Shown here piece by piece: positions 1-7,048 of a stretch of DNA of 14,310 bases. Position numbers and translations under genes: made by a program. The notes beneath the pieces were generated by a model. The model made no database searches. It was not told where the DNA came from and saw only the letters and a list, made by a program, of their open reading frames with translations. The first letter of the stretch is position 1; each line of letters begins with the position of its first letter. This DNA comes from VMCP01 sp964492925 (GTDB taxonomy: Bacteria; Bacteroidota; Bacteroidia; NS11-12g; UBA955): the NCBI GenBank assembly GCA_964492925.1, contig CAZBMF010000059.1, positions 1 through 14,310 on the forward strand. Direction: 5' to 3'.

Positions 1-26
1 AAAAAGAAACAATAATCGATAAGAAT

Positions 27-449
27 ATGAAAAAGATGTTAGCTTTATTGGCCTTGTCTTTGGCCTTCGTTACCACTACTTACGCTCAAAAAGATGTTCA
101 AACGGAAGACCCTATCAAATGGAATGTAAAATCTCACGATTTTGGTACCATTAAAATGGGACCTGCTGCTGAAGTTACTTTCAAATTTAAAAACAACACC
201 AATGCCCCTGTTGTAATCACAGACGCTCATCCTTCATGTGGTTGCACTACACCTACTTGGACAAAAACTCCAATCATGCCAGGTGAAAGCGGTGAAGTTA
301 AAGCTAGCTATGGTACAGAAAATCGTCCTGGTTACTTCTCAAAATCTGTTAAAGTTACCTTCGATAATGGCGCAGTTACAGATTTAGCTATCAGCGGAAC
401 CGTAGTTACTGAACCTGAAAAAGTAAACAGCCCAGAATTAAAAAAATAA
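27..449 (+). CDS. DUF1573 exported protein, paralogue 1
   Basis: The protein has 140 residues and starts with a Sec signal peptide (MKKMLALLALSLAFVTTTYA, cleavage likely before Q21). The rest is one DUF1573 domain, an immunoglobulin-like beta sandwich. Visible family marks are the KWNVKSHDFG opening (31-40), the FKFKNNT strand (52-58), the CGCT motif with C71 and C73, the PGESGEV turn (85-91) and the closing ISGTVV strand (122-127). It should sit in the periplasm or outside the cell. The biochemical role of DUF1573 proteins is not established. Only 26 bases precede the ATG, so the promoter lies outside the window or very close to its edge. The next gene starts 6 bp after the stop and encodes a paralogue, so the two are probably co-transcribed. 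The family call is firm and the function unknown. Confidence 0.93.
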   Translation: MKKMLALLALSLAFVTTTYAQKDVQTEDPIKWNVKSHDFGTIKMGPAAEVTFKFKNNTNAPVVITDAHPSCGCTTPTWTKTPIMPGESGEVKASYGTENRPGYFSKSVKVTFDNGAVTDLAISGTVVTEPEKVNSPELKK

Positions 450-455
450 GGATAG

Positions 456-902
456 ATGAAAAAAATCGTATTTCTTTTGGCTTCAGTAGCAGTAAGTACA
501 TTCGCATCTGCGCAAGTTGAAATTAAACCGTCAACTACTGAACAAACCGACATTAAAAGCAATGCCGCAATTAAATTTGAAACTACATCTCATAGCTTTG
601 GCAATGTGATTGAAGGCCAAATTGCAACCTACGATTTCAAATTTACCAATACAGGTACTGACCCATTGCGTTTGTCTAATGTAACAGCTAGCTGTGGTTG
701 CACCACTCCAAAATGGCCTCGTGAAGAAATTGCACCAGGTCAATCTGCTACCATTACGGCTGAATACAATTCCAATGGACGTCCTGGAACCTTCAACAAA
801 AACATTTTTGTTAAAGGAAACGGTGGAGACGTTACACTTACCATCTCTGGTAATGTTGTAAAAGAACCTGAAAAACCAATGTCACCAATTATTATCAAAT
901 AA
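456..902 (+). CDS. DUF1573 exported protein, paralogue 2
   Basis: This 148-residue protein carries a signal peptide (residues 1-19, ending FASA before Q20) and a single DUF1573 domain. The domain shows IKFETTSHSFG (39-49), FKFTNTG (61-67), CGCT with C80 and C82, PGQSATI (94-100) and ISGNVV (130-135). Both this and the preceding protein end in an EPEK-containing tail with a nearby SP (EPEKVNSP and EPEKPMSP), so they are close paralogues and probably a tandem duplication. The gap to the upstream gene is 6 bp. An AAGGA stretch (448-452) sits 3 nt before the ATG, an unusually short spacing for a Shine-Dalgarno site. The transcript ends at the intrinsic terminator just downstream. The molecular function is unknown. 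Confidence 0.93.
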   Translation: MKKIVFLLASVAVSTFASAQVEIKPSTTEQTDIKSNAAIKFETTSHSFGNVIEGQIATYDFKFTNTGTDPLRLSNVTASCGCTTPKWPREEIAPGQSATITAEYNSNGRPGTFNKNIFVKGNGGDVTLTISGNVVKEPEKPMSPIIIK

Positions 903-905
903 TTT

Positions 906-934
906 AAAGGGTCGTGAAAACGACCCTTTTTTTT
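906..934 (+). terminator. Intrinsic terminator after the first DUF1573 operon
   Basis: A 10-bp perfect stem (AAAGGGTCGT at 906-915 with ACGACCCTTT at 920-929) closes a GAAA tetraloop and runs into eight T residues (927-934). It begins 3 bp after the stop codon of the second DUF1573 gene. This is a textbook Rho-independent terminator and separates the first operon from the SIMPL-led one. Confidence 0.95.
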
Positions 935-935
935 C

Positions 936-943
936 TATATTCG
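936..943 (+). promoter_or_regulatory. Possible -7 promoter element for the SIMPL operon
   Basis: TATATTCG fits the Bacteroidota -7 consensus TANNTTTG with one mismatch (C for T at position 7). It lies just after the terminator and 18 nt before the ATG at 962, where a promoter for the second operon is expected. I see no convincing TTG -33 box at the proper distance, since that stretch is the terminator stem. This is a position-supported guess only. Confidence 0.35.
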
Positions 944-961
944 AAATATAAATCTTCAACT

Positions 962-1714
962 ATGCAAGACAACAAACTTAAATTTTACGCAACCGCACTA
1001 ATTGCCTTATCTGTTGTGCTTGCAGCTGCCGTTCTAGGAAATGCCTTTAAATACAAATTCGTTTCAGCAGAAACCATCTCAACCACCGGTTTGGCAGAAA
1101 AAGAATTTACTTCCGACCTCGTTACTTGGAGTGCAGTATTTAGTACAACTGCAATGGACAGAAAAGAAGCATTCAACAACTTAAAAAACGACCAAACCAA
1201 AATCAAAAATTATCTCGTTTCAAAAGGAATTCCTGAAAATGAAATCATCTTCAGCTCAATCAATGTAGACGCAACCACCAAATATGTAAAAAACTACAAA
1301 AACAATGGTGACTATTCTGAAGAATCAATATTTAATGGTTACAGAATGACCCAAAGTTTTAACATCGAATCAAAATCGCTCGATATCATCGAAAAAACAT
1401 CACGAGAAATCACAGAGTTACTTGAAGAAGGAATCGACATTGAACCGAGCGCACCAAGTTATTACTACACCAAATTAGAAGACCTTAAAATTACCCTCAT
1501 TGCAAATGCAACTGAAAATGCTACTACTAGGGCAAAGAACATTGCCGAAAAAGGAAATTCTAGACTAGGAACCCTTAAAAATGCCACAATGGGTGTGTTT
1601 CAAATCACTGGTAAAACAAGTAGTGAGGAATTTTCTTGGGGCGGAGTTTACAATACAACAGATCGAAATAAAAAAGCGTCTATTACAATAAAGCTAGAAT
1701 TTGGTATTCAGTAA
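962..1714 (+). CDS. SIMPL domain (DUF541) membrane-anchored or exported protein
   Basis: The protein has 250 residues. Residues 10-28 form one hydrophobic segment (a signal anchor or signal peptide), followed by a SIMPL/DUF541 domain covering about 35-250. Family signs are the opening ISTTGLAEKEFTSDLVTW (39-56), the helix with repeated N/K before LVSKGIPENEIIFSSI (85-100), the YRMTQSFNI strand (127-135), the ANATENATTRAKNIAEKGNSRLG helix region (181-203) and the final strand ITIKLEFGIQ. SIMPL proteins are periplasmic or surface proteins with poorly defined roles. An upstream in-frame GTG at 914 would place the start inside the terminator stem, so the ATG at 962 is preferred. The next gene starts 1 bp after the stop, making this the first gene of a three-gene operon with two DUF1573 proteins. 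Confidence 0.88.
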   Translation: MQDNKLKFYATALIALSVVLAAAVLGNAFKYKFVSAETISTTGLAEKEFTSDLVTWSAVFSTTAMDRKEAFNNLKNDQTKIKNYLVSKGIPENEIIFSSINVDATTKYVKNYKNNGDYSEESIFNGYRMTQSFNIESKSLDIIEKTSREITELLEEGIDIEPSAPSYYYTKLEDLKITLIANATENATTRAKNIAEKGNSRLGTLKNATMGVFQITGKTSSEEFSWGGVYNTTDRNKKASITIKLEFGIQ

Positions 1715-1715
1715 A

Positions 1716-2201
1716 ATGTTAAAAAAGGGATTTGTAGTTTTCTTTATTCTAAGTTGCTTTTCTATAAGCAATGCTCAACTTATTGGTGAATTGAACAACA
1801 ACAATCGAGGTACACTTCGCGTAGTTGGCTCCAATAAAATCAAACAAGATTGCAATCTCGGCGATATCGTTGAGGCCGTATTTTACATTGAAAACAACTC
1901 TTCCGACACCGTGCACATTGCTCAAGTAGCTCCCGATTGCCAATGCACCCAATTTGTGTACCCAGAATCTGGCATTAAACCGCACAGCATAGATTCAATT
2001 ACCCTATTTTTCATGTCGCAAAACACCCCACCTGGGCCCTATTTCAAAAGAAACATCGTAGATTACGACGATACCAGTTTCGAACTCATCATCGAAGGAA
2101 ACCTAACCTTGGTGCGGAACATTGTTCGCGCAGGACAAAAACCCATCATTTATCAGAGAAAACAGATCCGCGTCCATAATCCCTCAGAAGAAAAAAAATG
2201 A
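1716..2201 (+). CDS. Divergent DUF1573-type exported protein
   Basis: The product has 161 residues with a signal peptide (MLKKGFVVFFILSCFSISNA, cleavage before Q21). The remainder resembles DUF1573 but is divergent: the usual W-N-x-x-x-H-D-F-G opening is missing, while the strand FYIENNSSDTVHIAQV (56-71), the cysteine motif DCQCTQF with C75 and C77, and a late IIEGNLTLVRN strand (125-135) remain. The ATG at 1716 is chosen because it gives a clean signal peptide; an in-frame TTG at 1701 would overlap the upstream gene. The start lies 1 bp after the SIMPL gene's stop, and the stop overlaps the next gene's start by 4 bp (ATGA), indicating translational coupling. The C-terminal 25 residues are basic and polar, unlike the paralogues. 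The role is unknown. Confidence 0.85.
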   Translation: MLKKGFVVFFILSCFSISNAQLIGELNNNNRGTLRVVGSNKIKQDCNLGDIVEAVFYIENNSSDTVHIAQVAPDCQCTQFVYPESGIKPHSIDSITLFFMSQNTPPGPYFKRNIVDYDDTSFELIIEGNLTLVRNIVRAGQKPIIYQRKQIRVHNPSEEKK

Positions 2202-2692
2202 AACATTTTGCCCTTTATCTTTTAATCTTTTTTGGAGGGACATTGACTTTTCAAAGCTGTAAAGTCCCAACGGATTCAAATTTAGAAAGTACCACATCTA
2301 AAACTGAAACATTACCAAACCTTTCAAAGTCTGATCCATCCACACATACAAAACAACAGATTGCCTTAGATACCATCATTTGGAATGAGCACATTCACGA
2401 TTTCCAAACAGTGTCAAGTGGTCCACCTGCAACCACAAAATATACCTTTGTGAATAAAACCAACAAAACCATTAAAATCGACCGTGTTGAAGTGGGTTGC
2501 AGTTGCACGGCATCAGACTATTCCAAAAACGAAATACAACCCAATGATACAGGCTGGATTTCAGCGGCATATAAAACAGCCAATACCTTTGGGTATTTCA
2601 GGAAACACGTAGATGTGTTTTTCAACAATGGCAAATCAACACACTTGATTTTAACGGGCACAGTAGACCCAATGATTACCTCACCAAAGTAA
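2198..2692 (+). CDS. DUF1573 lipoprotein
   Basis: This is a 164-residue lipoprotein. A hydrophobic N-terminus ends in the lipobox FQSC, with C21 the likely lipidated residue, followed by a Ser/Thr/Lys-rich linker (about 22-55). The DUF1573 domain follows: IIWNEHIHDFQ (60-70), YTFVNKTNKTIKI (82-94), CSCT with C101 and C103, QPNDTGWI (114-121), FGYFRKHVDVFFNNG (131-145) and LILTGTV (150-156). It should be anchored in the inner or outer membrane. It overlaps the preceding gene by 4 bp. Its stop codon directly touches the stop codon of the convergent PLP-enzyme gene, leaving no room for a terminator between them. It is closer to the first two DUF1573 proteins than its operon neighbour is. Function unknown. 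Confidence 0.92.
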   Translation: MKHFALYLLIFFGGTLTFQSCKVPTDSNLESTTSKTETLPNLSKSDPSTHTKQQIALDTIIWNEHIHDFQTVSSGPPATTKYTFVNKTNKTIKIDRVEVGCSCTASDYSKNEIQPNDTGWISAAYKTANTFGYFRKHVDVFFNNGKSTHLILTGTVDPMITSPK

Positions 2693-3628
2693 TCAAACGC
2701 CACCTATTTTAACAAATTTATCAGAATACCTCCCCAACATACCTCCAGTGTGTAAAAATGCCACACGCTGGCCTTTAAATTCGTTTTGAGGCAACTTTTC
2801 ACGCAAAGTCCATAACGCCTTCGCCGTATATACAGGATCAATTTTCACGCTGCTCGCAATTTCAAACTCATCATTGAACTTCAACAACTCCGATGAGGTT
2901 TTTGCATAACCACCAAATTCGTATCCCGTGATAAATTCTATGTAATCTTGAACATCATATTGTTGAGCATAATCCAATTGGGCTTGTAAATTCTTCAATA
3001 CCAACACTGCCTTCACCTTTATATTTAAGTTCTGCTGTTTGATTGCCAAAGCAAGTCCTACAGCGGTTGTGGCAGTAGCGCTAGCATGAAACACAACATC
3101 AATTTGATTTCCCCAAGAAGCTACCAAAGATTGAAAACCCTCAAAAGCCAGTTCACCCTGTCCGCCCTCTGGAATAACCAAATGTCCCTCAAGAGTCTCA
3201 TATTCAGAAACAAGCAGAGACTTTTCTCGATAAAGTTCGCGCGAAACGCCCCGTATTTCCATGCCATAGGCTTGGGCAATTTCAAGGTAATGGTTGGTTA
3301 TAGGTTCGTCGGCGCGGAGCAATCCAATGGTTTTAAATCCCAGCAAATGACCAGCCGCGGCAGTGGCCACCAGGTGATTGCTAAAAGCACCACCAAATGT
3401 AACCAATGTATGAAATTCATGATGTTTGGCATAACGAACCCACCCTTCCAACTTGCGCCATTTATTCCCTGAAATCACCGGGTGTATTAAATCATCGCGT
3501 TGCATCCAAAATGGAGTTGAAAAACCCATTTTTGCCAAACTAAGAGATTCTAACGTTGAATTATTCAGAGAAAATTCTACGTCCGCAGCAAAGCCAAATT
3601 CTGAAAGTATTTGGGCTACTTTTTCCAT
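2693..3628 (-). CDS. PLP-dependent ACC deaminase / D-cysteine desulfhydrase family enzyme
   Basis: The 311-residue protein belongs to the fold-type II PLP enzymes of the 1-aminocyclopropane-1-carboxylate deaminase / D-cysteine desulfhydrase family. The Schiff-base lysine is K56 in HPVISGNKWRKLEGW. The substrate-binding region is TFGGAFSNHLVATAAAG (77-93, S83 and N84). A phosphate-binding segment is likely at HASATATTAVG (181-191). Other family marks are TGYEFGGYAK (234-243), DPVYTAKAL (264-272) and LHTGGMLG (292-299). There is no signal peptide, so it is cytosolic. Such enzymes deaminate ACC to 2-oxobutyrate or release sulfide from D-cysteine; the sequence alone does not settle which. The start overlaps the end of the upstream aminopeptidase gene by 13 bp in another frame, so the two form one transcription unit. 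The length is typical. Confidence 0.9.
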   Translation of the reverse strand: MEKVAQILSEFGFAADVEFSLNNSTLESLSLAKMGFSTPFWMQRDDLIHPVISGNKWRKLEGWVRYAKHHEFHTLVTFGGAFSNHLVATAAAGHLLGFKTIGLLRADEPITNHYLEIAQAYGMEIRGVSRELYREKSLLVSEYETLEGHLVIPEGGQGELAFEGFQSLVASWGNQIDVVFHASATATTAVGLALAIKQQNLNIKVKAVLVLKNLQAQLDYAQQYDVQDYIEFITGYEFGGYAKTSSELLKFNDEFEIASSVKIDPVYTAKALWTLREKLPQNEFKGQRVAFLHTGGMLGRYSDKFVKIGGV

Positions 3629-5799
3629 TTCACAAATTCAAATAATTCATCAATAGAGGCTTGTGTAACACTGTGATAGTTTGACCTAGCTTCTACATAG
3701 GTATCTAACGCTAATTTAAATTCAGGAATTTGATCCAATTTAATTTCACCCATGAGTTTAACATTTTGGGACACAATTTTGGGGCCAGCCAACAAGGCTT
3801 CATAAATTGGAAGTACAAACTTTCTCCGGCCAACGCGCAACAAAAATTCACCAATTGAGACATAAGCCGGAACATATTTTGATTTGATGCTTAGCATACT
3901 CCAATCAAAGGCAATTTCACTATTTTGAGTATGCGAAAAATGAAACACAGAATCCAAATACCGCATATTTGCAAAACTTAAACTGTCTAAGTTTCGCAGA
4001 AAATGCAAATAATGATGGGTTGTCCAGCCTTGCGTTTCCTTTTTCAAATTCAATCCTGTTTCTTTGAAAAAAGGCATATTTTGACCATTCAACGCATTCA
4101 ACTGTTCAGAAAGGCTTTCAACAGATTTCAAATATTGACTATTCACAATGGGTTCTTTGAAACCAATATCGTAGATCCATTCTTTTACTTTTATCTTAAA
4201 ATCTGATGATTTCATTTTGGCACTTTTGTGATGAACCTCATAAAAAGAAATGAGTTCTTTGATAAAAGATTCAGTATTAGAAGTTGAAAAAGCATGTTTC
4301 TTAAAATATTGATTCAAAAATTTATCGAAGCTTTTTCGGCCCAGAGTATTTTCACACCACAACAAGAAAAACCTACCCTTTTCATAGGCAATATCTGTAA
4401 GACCATCGTCAGGATTTCTACCTTTCAAATCAAGTTTCAAACGGGTATCGGCGGGTGTATTTTCCATGAGATATTTCACCGTCTTCTTTAATTCACCCAG
4501 TCCTAAAACCGCCAACATTTGAGCATAATCACGTCCATAAAGTTTCTCCATGATACGGCTTTCAAAATAAACGGTGAAACCTTCATTGAGCCAAAAGTCA
4601 TCCCAAGTCTCGTTGGTCACCAAATTTCCACTCCAGCTGTGGGCCAATTCATGAGCAAGCAAGCTCACCAAACTCCTATCGCCGGTTATAATGGTTGGAG
4701 TGGCAAAAGTAACCACTGGATTTTCCATCCCTCCAAACGGAAAACTCGGAGGAAGCACCAAAACGTTGTATTCTTTCCAAGCATACTGCCCATATAAAGC
4801 TGAAGCACTATCAATCATTTTGGGCAAATCAGCAAATTCCCAAGCGGCTTTTTCAAGTAGTCCCGATTCGGCATAAACCAAACAATTTTTCCCCAATCTT
4901 TTCTCCTGAAAATCACCTACAGCAATGGCCATCAAATAAGATGTAATGGGCAAACTTTGATGAAAATACACCATATTCCTGCGATCATTTCCAAAAGAAA
5001 TATTGTTTAAACTAGTCGAAGATTTACGTTTAATAAAGTGTTTAAACTCACCATTTTTATTTGGATATGCTTCTAAAAAGGAAGACATATCGTTAAACTT
5101 CTGTGCACTCATTACCACATTCAAAACTTCCGGAAAATTGACCCTTGCATTGTAGGTAAATTTCACCGCCGGAGCATCCATACATGGAAGCCAAGTTCTC
5201 GCCAAAATGGCTTGAGATTGACTAAACATAAATGGTTGCTTTTTATCAAAGGTTTGTTTCAAATCCAACCATTGAAGAGCCGAAATAAAGTCCTCTCCAA
5301 CTTTTTCCATTTCTACACCATTTAACGTACGGTAATAAACCGTAATGAGGGTATCATGGTTGGGTGTAAAAATTTCTAGTGCTTTTCCTAAGATAGCATT
5401 GGAATCACCATATTGCCATTTCAAATCGCCCGACTCACCAAGTACGCGATTCACAATCAATCCTTTTGTATCAAAAATCACCTTGGATTGAATGTTGTTG
5501 GCATTCAAAATTCCGCCAACTTTAGCAGGCCTTTTCTTAAAATCATTGGCACTAGATACATTCCACTTCAAATGATACATCACAGAGCCAGATAGCTGCT
5601 GATTGTGAAAATCAATATCCAAATCCATTTCCAACTTATACGGTTTTACAATTTCATAATTGGAAAAACTGTGATTCTTGATGGGCTTTTCTCCAACTTT
5701 TGGAAGGGCTGCATGAACATCTAACATTTTAGTGAAACACAAGACGATGCATGAAAAAAGCACACTTTTATTTTTGAGGGACATTTTTGTGAAACTCAT
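3616..5799 (-). CDS. Secreted M1 aminopeptidase of the leukotriene A4 hydrolase type
   Basis: This is a zinc metallopeptidase of family M1 with the full leukotriene A4 hydrolase layout in 727 residues. A signal peptide (about 1-30, ending DVHA) is followed by the N-terminal beta domain with SQSQA (193-197), matching SQCQA in human LTA4H. The exopeptidase motif GGMEN is at 356-360 and the zinc site is HELAH (H383, H387) plus E406 in LNEGF. Tyr472 in AYEKG corresponds to the catalytic Tyr383 of the human enzyme. The C-terminal helical domain (about 555-720) keeps GRRKF, whose R658 and K660 match Arg563 and Lys565 that bind the peptide carboxylate. The position of human Tyr378 is Leu467 here. 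Export suggests peptide breakdown in the periplasm or outside. The ATG at 5799 fits the promoter; an in-frame ATG at 5784 is an alternative. Confidence 0.95.
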   Translation of the reverse strand: MSFTKMSLKNKSVLFSCIVLCFTKMLDVHAALPKVGEKPIKNHSFSNYEIVKPYKLEMDLDIDFHNQQLSGSVMYHLKWNVSSANDFKKRPAKVGGILNANNIQSKVIFDTKGLIVNRVLGESGDLKWQYGDSNAILGKALEIFTPNHDTLITVYYRTLNGVEMEKVGEDFISALQWLDLKQTFDKKQPFMFSQSQAILARTWLPCMDAPAVKFTYNARVNFPEVLNVVMSAQKFNDMSSFLEAYPNKNGEFKHFIKRKSSTSLNNISFGNDRRNMVYFHQSLPITSYLMAIAVGDFQEKRLGKNCLVYAESGLLEKAAWEFADLPKMIDSASALYGQYAWKEYNVLVLPPSFPFGGMENPVVTFATPTIITGDRSLVSLLAHELAHSWSGNLVTNETWDDFWLNEGFTVYFESRIMEKLYGRDYAQMLAVLGLGELKKTVKYLMENTPADTRLKLDLKGRNPDDGLTDIAYEKGRFFLLWCENTLGRKSFDKFLNQYFKKHAFSTSNTESFIKELISFYEVHHKSAKMKSSDFKIKVKEWIYDIGFKEPIVNSQYLKSVESLSEQLNALNGQNMPFFKETGLNLKKETQGWTTHHYLHFLRNLDSLSFANMRYLDSVFHFSHTQNSEIAFDWSMLSIKSKYVPAYVSIGEFLLRVGRRKFVLPIYEALLAGPKIVSQNVKLMGEIKLDQIPEFKLALDTYVEARSNYHSVTQASIDELFEFVKWKK

Positions 5800-5806
5800 G
5801 AACGAA

Positions 5807-5836
5807 CAAAAATAACCAACTACCTTCAGAAATCAA
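5807..5836 (-). promoter_or_regulatory. Promoter of the aminopeptidase / PLP-enzyme operon
   Basis: On the minus strand a TTG (5836-5834), part of ATTG, is followed after 19 bases by TATTTTTG (5814-5807), an exact match to the Bacteroidota -7 consensus TANNTTTG. Only 7 bases separate it from the ATG at 5799. Transcription would start very near the start codon, giving a leader of a few nucleotides or none. Confidence 0.6.
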
Positions 5837-5844
5837 TTTTTCAA

Positions 5845-5866
5845 CCATCAATAAACCCATTGATGG
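5845..5866. repeat. Inverted repeat between the divergent aminopeptidase and CapA-like genes
   Basis: CCATCAAT (5845-5852) and ATTGATGG (5859-5866) are perfect 8-base inverted arms around a 6-base centre (AAACCC). An overlapping shorter palindrome, CCCATTGATGGG (5856-5867), shares the right arm. The repeat lies just upstream of the minus-strand -33 box and between the two divergent starts, where an operator would sit. No T-tract follows, so it is not a terminator. Binding by any regulator is inferred only. Confidence 0.45.
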
Positions 5867-5887
5867 GAAGAGACAACCAAAATTATT

Positions 5888-5895
5888 TACCTTCG
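5888..5895 (+). promoter_or_regulatory. Possible -7 promoter element of the CapA-like gene
   Basis: TACCTTCG matches TANNTTTG with one mismatch and ends 4 bases before the ATG at 5900. The nearest TTG upstream (5860-5862) leaves a 25-base spacer, longer than usual, so the -33 box is uncertain. The same 8-base sequence occurs at 10671-10678 before the response regulator gene. If used, it would give a nearly leaderless transcript. Confidence 0.4.
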
Positions 5896-5899
5896 TGTG

Positions 5900-7048
5900 A
5901 TGCAAAAGGGTTTATTTGTTTTCCTATGGATGTCCATTTCCACACTCAATGCGCAATTCCATTTTAAAGAACCCACCAAAATTGCGAAATCAGGAATTGA
6001 TCAAATTGCCCTTCAACGAAAAAGAAAAAACCAATTAAAGGAAAGCTCAAACTCAGAAAACATTAGGATATCGGCCGTTGGCGACATTATGTTGGGCACC
6101 CAATATCCCTCAGAAAAATACTTACCAGGAAGAGAATTCCTTGTTTATAAAAACAGTTCACTTCTGAGAACCCCCAATTACTTTGACCAAATAGAACCCA
6201 TTTTCAAAATCCACGATATTGTTTTCGGAAATTTAGAGGGTACTTTTTTGGATTCTGTGGGCAAGGTAAAAAACTGCCAAGACAGTAGCAAATGTTACGC
6301 ATTCAAACAACCCACCCAATATGTAAAATCATTATCGACAGCCGGTTTCAATCTTATTTCTGTGGCGAACAACCACATTGGCGATTTTGGAACAAGTGGC
6401 ATCAATAGCACCCACAAAACACTGAAAAGCGAGGGCATTTATCATGCTGGAACCAACGTTAGACCCGTTGATTTCATGGAAATCAATGGAACCAAAATTG
6501 GATTCTTAGCCATAGCAGCTGGAGAAGATTGTGTGCAACTTTTTGATACTTTTAGAATCAAATCTTTGATCCAAGAACTCAAATCTTTCTGCAAAATTGT
6601 GATTGTAAGCATGCATGTAGGCGCGGAAGGAAACAAATTTACCCACGTCAAAAATGAAACAGAATTTTATTTAGACGAAAATCGAGGCAATCCAGTGCAG
6701 TTGGCTCATTTTTGTATAGATATTGGTGCCGATTTGATACTCGGACATGGACCACATGTGCCTAGGGCGATGGAAATTTACAAAGACAAATTGATTGCCT
6801 ATTCTTTGGGCAATTTTTGCACCTTTTCGAGGTTTAATTTGAGCAAAAACAATGGTATTGCGCCATTAATATCGGTAGAATTAAACAAAATGGGGAATCC
6901 TGTTTCTTTGGAAATTCTTTCATACAAACAGATCAATGATGGAGGACCAATTGCTGACTGGAGGCATAGGGCAAAACACAGGATGTTAAAGCTTAGCAAA
7001 CATGATTTCCCAAATTCTTACAGGGAAATAAAAAAATTGATTCGTTAA
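5900..7048 (+). CDS. CapA-like (PGA_cap) exported metallophosphatase-fold protein
   Basis: The 382-residue protein starts with a signal peptide (MQKGLFVFLWMSISTLNA, before Q19), a lysine/arginine-rich linker (about 28-52), then a bacterial capsule synthesis PGA_cap/CapA domain (about 56-310). Its metallophosphatase-like motifs are all visible: VGDIMLG (60-66, G61 and D62), FGNLEG (109-114), ANNHIGDFG (156-164), SMHVGAEG (237-244, H239) and LGHGPHVPRAME (281-292, H283 and H286), ending in YSLGNF (301-306). Family members include CapA of poly-gamma-glutamate synthesis, but most have unknown substrates. No capBC ligase genes are nearby, so a capsule role is not supported here. The ATG at 5900 is preferred to the adjoining in-frame GTG at 5897. 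Its stop codon touches that of the convergent SUMF1-domain gene. Confidence 0.88.
   Translation: MQKGLFVFLWMSISTLNAQFHFKEPTKIAKSGIDQIALQRKRKNQLKESSNSENIRISAVGDIMLGTQYPSEKYLPGREFLVYKNSSLLRTPNYFDQIEPIFKIHDIVFGNLEGTFLDSVGKVKNCQDSSKCYAFKQPTQYVKSLSTAGFNLISVANNHIGDFGTSGINSTHKTLKSEGIYHAGTNVRPVDFMEINGTKIGFLAIAAGEDCVQLFDTFRIKSLIQELKSFCKIVIVSMHVGAEGNKFTHVKNETEFYLDENRGNPVQLAHFCIDIGADLILGHGPHVPRAMEIYKDKLIAYSLGNFCTFSRFNLSKNNGIAPLISVELNKMGNPVSLEILSYKQINDGGPIADWRHRAKHRMLKLSKHDFPNSYREIKKLIR

Noticed and set aside
914..961. GTG-started N-terminal extension of the SIMPL protein.
   Set aside because: It begins inside the terminator stem and puts 16 extra residues before a natural signal segment; the ATG at 962 is better.
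3086..3472. Plus-strand 128-codon open frame within the PLP-enzyme gene.
   Set aside because: It is antisense to a firmly identified gene and shows no domain, signal peptide or start signal.
5900..7048. A poly-gamma-glutamate capsule locus based on the CapA-like protein.
   Set aside because: No capB or capC ligase/transport genes are nearby and most PGA_cap proteins have other or unknown roles.
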